From: Chloroflexi bacterium RBG_13_51_52
Lineage (GTDB): Bacteria; Chloroflexota; Dehalococcoidia; Dehalococcoidales; RBG-16-60-22
DNA length: 7,900 bases
Assembly (NCBI GenBank): GCA_001796525.1
Contig: MGMT01000060.1
Span: 1-7,900, forward strand
Direction of reading: 5' to 3'
Shown in pieces: positions 1 to 6,223 of this stretch. The position numbers were made by a program, and so were the translations under genes. Position 1 is the stretch's first letter, and each line of letters begins with the position of its first letter. Below the pieces are notes generated by a model, which ran no database searches, was not told the origin of the DNA, and saw only the letters and a program-made list of their open reading frames with translations.

Positions 1-658
1 ACTCCCACCAGCCGCCCTCGATGCCGGCATGCTCCAGAATGATAGGGACATCCGGCATGGCGACAGCCAGGGTATGCACCCAGAGAGGATTATAGGTGAA
101 TTGTGCGCCGTGATAGGCGATGGCGTAACCACCGGGCGTGCCGGTATGATAACGCATGGGGACTTTGTAGGCACGGCAGACTTCCATGACTTTAAGGCAG
201 TTTTTAATAATTTCTTCCTCGGTCTGGAATCGCGGGGGCTGACCCGGTTTCGGTTTACGCATGGGTATCAAGACCATCTCGCCGATGCCGACATATTTGC
301 CGGTTTTCAGCAGGTCAGCGAGGGCGCTGCAAAAGCCGTCAATGGTCCATTCTTCTTCGCCGGCGGCACAACGGTCCTGATATTCCTTGGGCCAGCAGCA
401 GGCGGCGAATTTGTCCGGGTACCTCTTGACCTGGTCGACGTTGTTAGGGTTGGTCATGCCGAAGGCCGGCTCAATGATGCACATGTCCACACCGTAGCAC
501 TCCATATCATAGAGCAGGCGCGGCGAGTTGTCATAGGCTTCCATCATGCCCATTACCTGGCCAAGTTTATCGAAGTCCTTGGAGCCTTTCAAGGCTTTCC
601 CAGCAGCATGTCGCTGGGAATGAACATGGGTGTCCACAATAAATCTACCGAGTTTCAA
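1..658 (-). CDS. Amidohydrolase-2 family metal-dependent hydrolase or decarboxylase, 3' end outside window
   Basis: The visible part is 219 residues and runs off the left edge. I see the amidohydrolase-2 (PF04909) pattern in order: a DTHVH metal motif (H11, H13) just after the start, GIGE near residues 124-127, RYHTG with H171, and LEHAG with H210. In this TIM-barrel family these residues hold one catalytic metal, often zinc; members include non-oxidative decarboxylases such as ACMSD and resorcylate decarboxylases, as well as hydrolases and lactonases. The substrate cannot be read here. The final catalytic Asp would lie beyond the edge. The start is TTG at 658, because a strong AGGAGG (665-670) sits six bases upstream and the protein begins directly with the beta strand carrying DTHVH. 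No signal peptide is seen, so it is probably cytoplasmic. It lies 70 bases after the dehydrogenase on the same strand, probably in one transcript, so it may act on the same substrate or product. Family confident, reaction unknown. Confidence 0.85.
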   Translation of the reverse strand, partial: MKLGRFIVDTHVHSQRHAAGKALKGSKDFDKLGQVMGMMEAYDNSPRLLYDMECYGVDMCIIEPAFGMTNPNNVDQVKRYPDKFAACCWPKEYQDRCAAGEEEWTIDGFCSALADLLKTGKYVGIGEMVLIPMRKPKPGQPPRFQTEEEIIKNCLKVMEVCRAYKVPMRYHTGTPGGYAIAYHGAQFTYNPLWVHTLAVAMPDVPIILEHAGIEGGWWE

Positions 659-664
659 TTTTAC

Positions 665-670
665 CCTCCT
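665..670 (-). promoter_or_regulatory. Ribosome binding site that fixes a TTG start
   Basis: AGGAGG on the minus strand lies six bases before the TTG at 658. No in-frame ATG lies near this site, so it supports TTG initiation of the amidohydrolase. Confidence 0.75.
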
Positions 671-728
671 GATAAATTATTTCTTCTCCGACGGTTAATT
701 TTAGTCCATATTTATTAAAAATAAAATT

Positions 729-1730
729 CTATTTTAAGAAAGGCATTATTACGCCCTTGATATACCCGGGTGTCCTGTTTAAATTGTCATGGAAAGCCTT
801 ATCAATATCCTCAAGTTTGTACTTATGAGTGACCAGCTTCTTCATGGGGAAGACACCGTTTTTGACCGCCCACATGGCGCGGACAAGCTCGCTCTGATAG
901 TCCGTGGACATGCCGATGCCCTGGGGACTATAAATAATAGGGCATTTTATCCAGCTGAATAACTCGTAGGTGTCCGGCGTCTGGTGCCAGCCGACCATGA
1001 TGATTTTTGCCCGGTTGGTTTTTATTACCTCGCCAACCATTTTAACACCCGGTGGATGACCGACCACCTCGATAGCTACATCCACACCCCGGCCGCCAGT
1101 GATTTTCATCACCTCGGCAGTAACGTTCACCTTACCGGGGTTCAAGGTGATGGTGGCTCCCAGCTCTTTAGCCAGCTCCAATCTACTGTCGTCAAGGTCA
1201 GCAACAATATATTCCCTGATTTTGGGGTGCGCCACCCCTGCGATGATACCCAGCCCCATAAAACCACAGCCCACCTGAAAAACATAGTCGCCGAACTCCG
1301 GCGTTGCCGTGCGGGTAATAGAGGTAATACTCATCAGCGGCTCACCCAGTGCATATTCGAAAGGAACGCCATCGGGTATCTTTTCAATGACAGAGCCGTG
1401 ACCACGGGCAGTGCGGTTGGTGGGGTCACAGGCGGTGTACTCGGCATAGCACTCCGCCGGCCAGAATCCGGTAATTCTATCCCCTACCTTGAATCCTTTA
1501 ACATTCTTCCCCATCTCTACCACCGTGCCAGTCGGCTCATGTCCCGCCCGCCGCGGGAAGGGGTTTTGTTTTTTCATTTCCTCGCTTTGTGAATCCACGT
1601 AACCCGGCATATCGCTGGAACATACCCCGCAGGCTTCGATTTTTACCAGCATTTCATCCGGGCTAATTTTGGGCATGGGGATATCCCTTATCTCAAACTT
1701 GCGGGGGGCAACGATAAAGGCAGCTTTCAT
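729..1730 (-). CDS. Zinc-dependent medium-chain alcohol dehydrogenase family protein
   Basis: This 333-residue protein is a medium-chain dehydrogenase/reductase that would interconvert an alcohol and an aldehyde or ketone with NAD(H) in the cytoplasm. Numbering from the ATG at 1730, the GroES-like N-terminal domain has the catalytic zinc motif EACGVCSSD (C34), GHE (H64, E65) and GEP (E130). The Rossmann domain has GCGFMG (about 154-159) followed by VADLDD, whose acidic residue at the end of beta-2 suggests NAD rather than NADP. The four-cysteine structural-zinc lobe is missing: only two cysteines (about 94 and 101) occur there. Length is normal for sorbitol or threonine dehydrogenase-like members. 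The ATG at 1730 is preferred over a TTG two codons upstream because AGGAGGA (1739-1745) is eight bases from the ATG but only two from the TTG. It is the first gene of a likely two-gene operon with the amidohydrolase. Substrate not identifiable. Confidence 0.92.
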   Translation of the reverse strand: MKAAFIVAPRKFEIRDIPMPKISPDEMLVKIEACGVCSSDMPGYVDSQSEEMKKQNPFPRRAGHEPTGTVVEMGKNVKGFKVGDRITGFWPAECYAEYTACDPTNRTARGHGSVIEKIPDGVPFEYALGEPLMSITSITRTATPEFGDYVFQVGCGFMGLGIIAGVAHPKIREYIVADLDDSRLELAKELGATITLNPGKVNVTAEVMKITGGRGVDVAIEVVGHPPGVKMVGEVIKTNRAKIIMVGWHQTPDTYELFSWIKCPIIYSPQGIGMSTDYQSELVRAMWAVKNGVFPMKKLVTHKYKLEDIDKAFHDNLNRTPGYIKGVIMPFLK

Positions 1731-1738
1731 AGGCAAAA

Positions 1739-1745
1739 TCCTCCT
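1739..1745 (-). promoter_or_regulatory. Ribosome binding site of the dehydrogenase gene
   Basis: AGGAGGA on the minus strand is eight bases from the ATG at 1730 and only two from the TTG at 1736, so it decides between the two in-frame starts. Confidence 0.75.
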
Positions 1746-1781
1746 CGGGTGAATATTTACTAGCGAATGTGTTTGTAACTG

Positions 1782-1811
1782 ATTGTACTACTTCAATCCT
1801 CGTTGTATCAA
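1782..1811 (-). promoter_or_regulatory. Candidate housekeeping promoter for the dehydrogenase-amidohydrolase operon
   Basis: On the minus strand TTGATA (1806-1811, five of six matches to the consensus -35) is separated by 18 bases from TACAAT (1782-1787, five of six matches to the -10). Transcription would begin near 1775, giving a leader of about 45 bases before the ATG at 1730. The -35 box lies inside the palindrome at 1798-1829. Inferred from sequence match only. Confidence 0.55.
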
Positions 1812-1829
1812 TTTATTGATGATGCGAGG
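1798..1829. promoter_or_regulatory. Imperfect 32-bp palindrome, candidate operator
   Basis: Outer arms CCTCG (1798-1802) and CGAGG (1825-1829) and inner arms ATCAAT (1807-1812) and ATTGAT (1815-1820) are symmetric about one centre at 1813/1814, giving 11 of 15 paired positions. The central spacer is only two bases and no T-run follows on either strand, so it suits a dimeric DNA-binding protein better than a terminator. It covers the -35 box of the candidate promoter for the dehydrogenase operon, where a bound repressor would block transcription. No regulator gene is seen nearby. Confidence 0.45.
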
Positions 1830-1894
1830 AAAATACCGCAGTTAAATCGGTTTCAAAAGAAGCTAATTAACAGAACTTTAAGCTACAAGACCGA

Positions 1895-3295
1895 CTAAAT
1901 TTTTCGATAAAGCCACCTGTTTTGCTCATCAGTAGGAGACATAAAATGCCATAAAGAAACAAACGGCTGCCAGATACGCAATAGTGTCAGGTAGCTATGT
2001 AAGGCTTCAACAACCTGATTGAATAATATATCTTTTTCCCCAGGAAGTACATTCTTTGCATAATCATAAACACGGTATTTTTTATAACACTGATCAGACC
2101 ACATTGTTTCGACTTTATCAAGAACCTTATAAGCGTCGGATTTCAGGGTTTTTCTTAAAGTCAATTCAGGAGTTCCAGACCCACCATTTGTCACTTCGTT
2201 CACGAAATTTATATACACACCTGCCCTACGCTTGTGGCGATCCCAGATAAGGTTATCCATAACAATACCTCGAACGAATCGCGGCAAATATTGAATTACC
2301 CAATCTATATCACCCTGCGTAACGCGATCAGGATGACGGTCTTGTTTAAAATTAGCTTGATGACAACACCTGTAGGATTTATCTACTGATTTTGAATTGG
2401 CGGCAGGAGGAGGTGGTAGGTGCTCAAGCGCTTCATGTAAACGTCTCTTGAGGTGGTCATCAATCCAAAGAATAGGAGACCCGGCATTAGCAAAGGGTGG
2501 GAGGGTGCTTATGGACCGGAGAGACATAGTCAGTCCGGCGCCGGAGATAACCTGATTATATGGGTCAGCCCCGATTTCTGCTATTGAATCAAGCCAGTGT
2601 TTTGCATCCTTGTAACCAGCATCACCCGGACTAAGTTTCCTAGCCCCGACTGATGAAAAAAAATGTGTACGTATGGCAAAATCATTTAAAAGGTCTTCAG
2701 GTTTATGGAAACGGTAATTCCCTGATAAAAAGCGATATTCATTTTTGTTTTTACCATATGGTAATTTATTATGGAAATTTATTAATTTTTGAATGCTACC
2801 CCGATTTACAAATACATCTTCATCAAATCTAAGAATCACCTCATCGGTTTCAATATGAGTACCACGTGCCAGCCGGATAAAAGCTTCAACCATTTTTGGT
2901 GAATCATAATAGGCATATCTACCACCGCCAAGAAGCAATAGATCCAAATCTTGATTCCGACTTTCAGCAATATCCTGCAAGGCAGCCAGGGTAGGAATAA
3001 GCTCGTCAATACCAACTACCTGCACTTTGTCACTTAAACCTTCTACGCGTGCAGCGGTCTCCAATATATTCCTCATGGTCCTTTCTATCATGAGTTCTTT
3101 GAAAGGAATATCTCCTCTTGATACCAGTGCCACGTAGCCGTCCATTATGAAAATATAAATAAGGTCTACATTGTTGCATCCACGGTAAGCTCTGAGGCGT
3201 TCCTGCCATTCTTCCTGCTGATTTACCTTCTGGGTAGTGGTGACCAAAGGATTATTCCTTTGACGTCCGAAGTGGGTGAATACAATACACTTCAT
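1895..3295 (-). CDS. Uncharacterised protein with glycosyltransferase-like (GT-A) DxD motif
   Basis: I do not recognise this 466-residue protein as a named family. Numbering from the ATG at 3295, a beta-strand-rich N-terminus is followed by a stretch ending in ILRFDEDVFVN, where D158-E159-D160 resembles the metal- and nucleotide-sugar-binding DxD of GT-A glycosyltransferases. Further on are an SGAG segment (about 251-254) and WIDDHL (about 277-282), which resemble the acceptor-side Gly-rich and acidic motifs of such enzymes. A proline run (about 293-296) precedes a C-terminal region rich in Trp, Tyr and basic residues. No signal peptide or clear membrane segment is seen. The start at 3295 is chosen over 3328 because GGAGG (3301-3305) is five bases upstream. 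The gene is AT-rich: I count 40 G/C in 120 bases at 2641-2760, against 31 in 60 at 5641-5700. It stands alone between unrelated metabolic genes, so horizontal transfer is plausible. The sugar-transfer role is a tentative inference. Confidence 0.8.
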   Translation of the reverse strand: MKCIVFTHFGRQRNNPLVTTTQKVNQQEEWQERLRAYRGCNNVDLIYIFIMDGYVALVSRGDIPFKELMIERTMRNILETAARVEGLSDKVQVVGIDELIPTLAALQDIAESRNQDLDLLLLGGGRYAYYDSPKMVEAFIRLARGTHIETDEVILRFDEDVFVNRGSIQKLINFHNKLPYGKNKNEYRFLSGNYRFHKPEDLLNDFAIRTHFFSSVGARKLSPGDAGYKDAKHWLDSIAEIGADPYNQVISGAGLTMSLRSISTLPPFANAGSPILWIDDHLKRRLHEALEHLPPPPAANSKSVDKSYRCCHQANFKQDRHPDRVTQGDIDWVIQYLPRFVRGIVMDNLIWDRHKRRAGVYINFVNEVTNGGSGTPELTLRKTLKSDAYKVLDKVETMWSDQCYKKYRVYDYAKNVLPGEKDILFNQVVEALHSYLTLLRIWQPFVSLWHFMSPTDEQNRWLYRKI

Positions 3296-3300
3296 ATCAA

Positions 3301-3305
3301 CCTCC
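3301..3305 (-). promoter_or_regulatory. Ribosome binding site that decides the start of the GT-like gene
   Basis: GGAGG on the minus strand lies five bases before the ATG at 3295. The in-frame ATGs further upstream (3307 and 3328) have no comparable site. Confidence 0.65.
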
Positions 3306-3329
3306 ATATTCAGGTCAAATTCAGGCATT

Positions 3330-3359
3330 TTGCTTGGACAGAGTATTATATATTACAAT
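3330..3359 (+). promoter_or_regulatory. Weak candidate promoter for the MetH-activation-like gene pair
   Basis: TTGCTT (3330-3335) and TACAAT (3354-3359) with an 18-base spacer would start transcription near 3366, about 38 bases before the proposed TTG start. It overlaps the opposing candidate promoter, so the two may compete for polymerase. Match quality is modest. Confidence 0.3.
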
Positions 3360-3373
3360 TAATTAATATACAA
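3345..3373 (-). promoter_or_regulatory. Candidate promoter for the GT-like gene
   Basis: On the minus strand TTGTAT (3368-3373) and a perfect TATAAT (3345-3350) are separated by 17 bases. Transcription would begin near 3338, about 43 bases before the ATG at 3295. The -35 matches at only three positions, and the region is AT-rich, so chance matches are likely; the spacing and perfect -10 favour it. Confidence 0.5.
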
Positions 3374-3403
3374 GCATTATCGTTAGCTAAAGGCAGATTA
3401 TTT

Positions 3404-4102
3404 TTGAAGAATCCTGTAGAAAAAGAAATATATCAGTTAGAGATACCGGTTAACCTCGATGTTGAAGCGGTAGTCAAGTGGCTGCGCCTGGGCAGGACCA
3501 GCGCCCGACTGGAGGAAGCGGCGCGTGAACTGGCGAAAACGGCACGCAAAATAGCCCGCCCTAAAGCTATTTATAAAATATCACACTCCCGCATCATCGA
3601 TAGCACGACTGTAGACATCGACGGGACGATATTCACCAGTAAAGTGCTTAACAAACTTCTCCGCAACCGGGACACGGTGTACCCTTTTATCGCTACCGTG
3701 GGTAAAGAGCTGGAAGAGCTGCCCATCTCACCCAAGGACATGATGATGAACTTTGCCCTGGACGGAATCAAAACCGTGGTGCTGGTTAATGCCGTCGACT
3801 ACCTGGCACAGTATGTGAGAGAAAAGAATAATATCCCCAAGTCTGCCCTCCTGAATCCGGGAGAAGTCGAAGATTGGAGAATTACCGAGCAAAAACCGCT
3901 TTTCAGTCTGTTTAAAGACACTGAAAGCCGAATCGGGGTATCATTAACGTCCGGCGGTGTTATGAAGCCTATAAAGTCGCGCTCCGGCATCGTCTTCCCT
4001 AACGATACTGGATTTTTAAGCTGTCAGATCTGCACGCAACTAAAATGCCCCGGCAGAAGGGCAAAATACGACCCCGAGTTACAAAAGCAGTACCTGGCTT
4101 GA
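3404..4102 (+). CDS. Protein related to the cobalamin-dependent methionine synthase (MetH) activation domain
   Basis: This protein of about 232 residues resembles stand-alone proteins of the MetH activation-domain family (PF02965, TM0269-like), which are linked to reductive reactivation of corrinoid enzymes with AdoMet. Supporting features are a helical segment rich in Arg and Ala, a central region containing VYPFIATVG and a following FALDGIKTVVLVNAVDYLAQ helix, an NPG..DW..TEQKPLF segment, and a C-terminal SGIVFPN.TGFLSCQIC..LKCPGRR. The usual RxxPGY AdoMet-binding motif reads LLNPGE here, so the Arg and Tyr appear replaced (L149, E154). Three cysteines (C207, C210, C215; CxxCxxxxC) could bind a metal or Fe-S cluster. 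The start is uncertain: no suitable ATG exists, and TTG at 3404 with AAAGG about ten bases upstream is preferred over the longer frame from 3260, which would overlap the divergent gene and has an atypical AT-rich N-terminus. It is tightly coupled to the HAD gene five bases downstream. Family fairly sure, function uncertain. Confidence 0.75.
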   Translation: MKNPVEKEIYQLEIPVNLDVEAVVKWLRLGRTSARLEEAARELAKTARKIARPKAIYKISHSRIIDSTTVDIDGTIFTSKVLNKLLRNRDTVYPFIATVGKELEELPISPKDMMMNFALDGIKTVVLVNAVDYLAQYVREKNNIPKSALLNPGEVEDWRITEQKPLFSLFKDTESRIGVSLTSGGVMKPIKSRSGIVFPNDTGFLSCQICTQLKCPGRRAKYDPELQKQYLA

Positions 4103-4107
4103 AATAA

Positions 4108-4971
4108 ATGAAGCAAAACAAAACAGCTGTTAATCTGCCCACACTACGCCATCCCCCCGATGCCATTGCCATAGATTTAGACGGCACGCTTTTAAATAAT
4201 GAATCAACACTATCCGAAAGAAATTTTAAGGCGTTAGAAAAGTGCCTAGCAGGTGGTATTCCCGTAGTTATTGCCACCTCCCGACCCGCCCGCAGTGTAC
4301 GCCGTCTCGTTGGTACTGAAATAATGAGTCGTTGTTCTTTAGTATTGCAAAATGGGGCTATTGGCATAGGTAATCCTCCTTTATCCGGGCATATTAAAGA
4401 AAAAATAGCAACGGAGCTTGCACGTGATATAATCACCACTATCTCTGAAATAGAACCGGAGATAAGGATTACCATCGAACTGGAGGGCTATGGGTTCGGG
4501 ACTAATCACCCGCGCAATCCGGATGAACTCTGGGAAGTCAATTCGGCGACCCCGGATATGCAGTTATCCCTGGAAAAAGCTCTTACTGACGAACCTACTA
4601 AAATCGCTGCCGGCGGACTCAATCGCAAGATATCTCATATTGCCAACGCAATCTCAAAACGCTTCGGAAATGACATTTCGGTTGTCCCTTCTAATGAAAT
4701 GACATTCCTTAATATCACAAGCAAGACAGCCACCAAACAGGATACTTTGCGCAGATTACTCGACTCTCAAAATACATCCCTTGATAACGTCATTGCTTTC
4801 GGTGATGATGTTCCAGATATTGATATGCTGTCAGCGTGCGGGATTTCCATAGCGGTCGCAAATGCGGTTCCAGAGGTGAAAGAGGTTGCCGATTACTGCA
4901 CCGCCAGTAATGATGATGACGGTGTTGCTATTGTCTTGGAGCGAATCATCGAACAGTCTCACTCCCAGTGA
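4108..4971 (+). CDS. Cof-type HAD-superfamily (subfamily IIB) phosphatase
   Basis: This 287-residue protein has all four HAD motifs: DLDGTLL (nucleophile D23, acid/base D25), the Thr/Ser motif in VVIATSRP (T56, S57), a motif III lysine (about K210 in TKQDTL), and GDDVPDIDML (D233, D237), where Pro replaces the usual Asn of GDxxND. The large insert between motifs II and III is the C2-type cap of the Cof family. Such cytoplasmic Mg2+-dependent enzymes hydrolyse sugar phosphates, nucleotides or cofactor phosphates such as FMN or PLP; the substrate cannot be told from sequence. The first 16 residues are an unusual extension before the core, and the first motif follows the ATG at 4108 closely enough to accept that start. 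It begins five bases after the MetH-activation-like gene with no clear Shine-Dalgarno site, suggesting translational coupling. No strong terminator follows. Confidence 0.92.
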   Translation: MKQNKTAVNLPTLRHPPDAIAIDLDGTLLNNESTLSERNFKALEKCLAGGIPVVIATSRPARSVRRLVGTEIMSRCSLVLQNGAIGIGNPPLSGHIKEKIATELARDIITTISEIEPEIRITIELEGYGFGTNHPRNPDELWEVNSATPDMQLSLEKALTDEPTKIAAGGLNRKISHIANAISKRFGNDISVVPSNEMTFLNITSKTATKQDTLRRLLDSQNTSLDNVIAFGDDVPDIDMLSACGISIAVANAVPEVKEVADYCTASNDDDGVAIVLERIIEQSHSQ

Positions 4972-4992
4972 CTACTGTATTATTAAGCTAAC

Positions 4993-5021
4993 TTGAATAT
5001 CCGCAGCAACAATTCTATTAT
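4993..5021 (+). promoter_or_regulatory. Candidate housekeeping promoter for the DUF169-cupin-AOR operon
   Basis: TTGAAT (4993-4998, four of six matches) and TATTAT (5016-5021, five of six matches) are separated by an ideal 17 bases. Transcription would start near 5028, leaving a leader of about 36 bases that contains AAGGAGG (5052-5058), five bases before the ATG at 5064. This is the best promoter match in the window. Confidence 0.6.
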
Positions 5022-5026
5022 AGGGG

Positions 5027-5047
5027 ATAGTATAACTTTACTACTAT
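5027..5047. repeat. Short inverted repeat at the operon's start of transcription
   Basis: ATAGTA (5027-5032) and TACTAT (5042-5047) form six pairs around a nine-base spacer. It begins at the predicted transcription start and ends just before the ribosome binding site, so it could be an operator half-site pair or a weak 5' hairpin. It is AT-rich and short, so chance is possible. Confidence 0.3.
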
Positions 5048-5063
5048 TCTCAAGGAGGCAGTC

Positions 5064-5807
5064 ATGAGCCCTACTCCCAAAGACCTTGCCATACTGGACA
5101 AGTTCAAGTTCGAGAGGAAGCCCGTAGGCGTGAAATTCCTCGCCACCAGACCGAAGGGCTTAAAGCGGCCGGAAAAGCAGCTCGATTTTTGTGAAATGCT
5201 GGTCGAGGCACAAAAGGGAAACGCTTTTTATGCTACGAAGGAGGACTTTACCTGCATCGGGCCGCTGCTGCTCGGTATGATAGACGGAGAGCCCATATTC
5301 GAAAGCGGACAGGTGGGGCCGAAGCTGGGGGTATTCAGAGACCCCCGCGCCAACCGCCGGATTTATCAATACCTGCCCAAACTGGACAAAAATACGGTCA
5401 AATACGTGGCGTTTGCCCCATTGGACAAACTCAACTTCGAGCCTGATTTATTGATAATACTCGCCAACGTGAGTCAGGCAGAAATATTCATCAGAGCCAA
5501 GAGCTACTCCACCGGAGAAATGTGGTCGGCAAGGGGGACAGCAGCAGCGGGCTGCGCCTGGCTCTATATATATCCTTTCGTTAGCGGGGAAATGAACATG
5601 ACGGTCACCGGCTTCGGCTTTGGAATGAGGTCGAGGCGCCTGTTCCCGGAGGGCAATATCCTTATTTCCATCCCCTGGGACAAGCTCCCCCAGATAATCA
5701 AGAACCTTGAGGAAATGGAATGGGTCCCCGAGTCTTACACACTGGGAGCGGAGGGCCATAAAAAGAAAGTGGAAAGAATAGTCGCAGAGCTGAAAAAGGA
5801 GGAATAA
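5064..5807 (+). CDS. DUF169 family protein, first copy
   Basis: This 247-residue protein matches the DUF169 family (PF02596), whose biochemical role is not established. The family's look is clear: FERKPVGVKF near residue 16, FCEML (C43), GNAFY (53-57), TCIG (C64), LLLGM, a central PL.KL.F.PDLLIILAN strand, and YSTG followed by a Gly/Ala-rich segment with C164 and LYIYPFVSGE. Cysteines 43, 64 and 164 are shared with the second copy at 6224 and could be redox-active or ligate a metal; this is inference. Over the first 66 residues 40 are identical between the two copies. There is no signal peptide; it is probably cytoplasmic. The start ATG has AAGGAGG five bases upstream. It opens the operon, behind the promoter at 4993-5021, and its last codons hold the ribosome binding site for the next gene (ATG four bases after its stop), so the two are likely made together. 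Confidence 0.9.
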   Translation: MSPTPKDLAILDKFKFERKPVGVKFLATRPKGLKRPEKQLDFCEMLVEAQKGNAFYATKEDFTCIGPLLLGMIDGEPIFESGQVGPKLGVFRDPRANRRIYQYLPKLDKNTVKYVAFAPLDKLNFEPDLLIILANVSQAEIFIRAKSYSTGEMWSARGTAAAGCAWLYIYPFVSGEMNMTVTGFGFGMRSRRLFPEGNILISIPWDKLPQIIKNLEEMEWVPESYTLGAEGHKKKVERIVAELKKEE

Positions 5808-5811
5808 AACT

Positions 5812-6204
5812 ATGGCAGAATCAAAATACGATAAATACATGGTAACGATTCCCGCGACGGGGCGCAAGGGGCCGGGGGCGTGGCTCATGAGCAACGAACT
5901 GGTACCCGGCTGCAATGTTAATATCATGTACAACTGGATAAGCGAACAGCCTAAGCCGAATCCCATGCACATGGCGATGGAGTCTCACGATTATGACGAA
6001 TTTATCCTGAATATCGGCATGGACCCGCAGCACCCGGAGTACCTCGGTGGGGAAATTGAGGGCTACATGGGTGACGAAAGACAGCTAATCACCGCCACAA
6101 CGGCGCTGTATATACCGAGGAATGTACCGCACGGTCGGGTAAGCTGGAAGAGCTTCGAAAGGCCGCACATCCAGATGGCGATAAAACTATCCGGAAAAAT
6201 ATAG
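5812..6204 (+). CDS. Small single-domain cupin-like protein, first copy
   Basis: This 130-residue protein looks like one cupin barrel. Motif 1 reads E57-S-H59-D-Y-D62-E63, five residues, G69: the usual HxH(x3)E(x5)G pattern with Glu in place of the first His. Motif 2 reads PRNVPHG, keeping one His (H107). Between the motifs is LGGEIEGYMGDE. If metal is bound the ligands would be H59, E63 and H107, perhaps with E57. The N-terminal MAESKYDKYMVTIP is shared at 10 of 14 positions with the second cupin at 7018, which shows that the two genes are related. It follows the first DUF169 gene by four bases, using AAGGAGG (5796-5802) inside that gene. Cupins of this size can be enzymes or ligand-binding proteins; there is no DNA-binding domain here, so it is not an obvious regulator. 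Role unknown. Confidence 0.85.
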   Translation: MAESKYDKYMVTIPATGRKGPGAWLMSNELVPGCNVNIMYNWISEQPKPNPMHMAMESHDYDEFILNIGMDPQHPEYLGGEIEGYMGDERQLITATTALYIPRNVPHGRVSWKSFERPHIQMAIKLSGKI

Positions 6205-6223
6205 ATTTGCGTTAGGAGGCAAC

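Noticed and set aside
29..718. Long plus-strand open frame
   Set aside because: It is opposite the amidohydrolase, whose metal-binding motifs and ribosome binding site are clear on the minus strand; the plus-strand translation shows no recognisable domain.
984..1592. Plus-strand frame of about 200 codons inside the dehydrogenase gene
   Set aside because: Antisense shadow of a gene with complete MDR motifs; no ribosome binding site or recognisable protein features.
1798..1829. Rho-independent terminator for the GT-like gene
   Set aside because: The element is symmetric but has a two-base centre, mismatched middle and no T-run on either strand, and it overlaps a good promoter; an operator fits better.
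3260..3403. N-terminal extension of the MetH-activation-like protein to an ATG at 3260
   Set aside because: It would overlap the divergent gene's coding region and promoters, and the extra residues are unlike the family and come from AT-rich non-coding-like sequence.
3999..4475. Minus-strand frame of 158 codons
   Set aside because: Antisense to the well-supported MetH-activation-like and HAD genes, with no domain features of its own.
5448..5972. Minus-strand frame of 174 codons
   Set aside because: Antisense across the first DUF169 gene and cupin, both of which have strong ribosome binding sites and paralogues.
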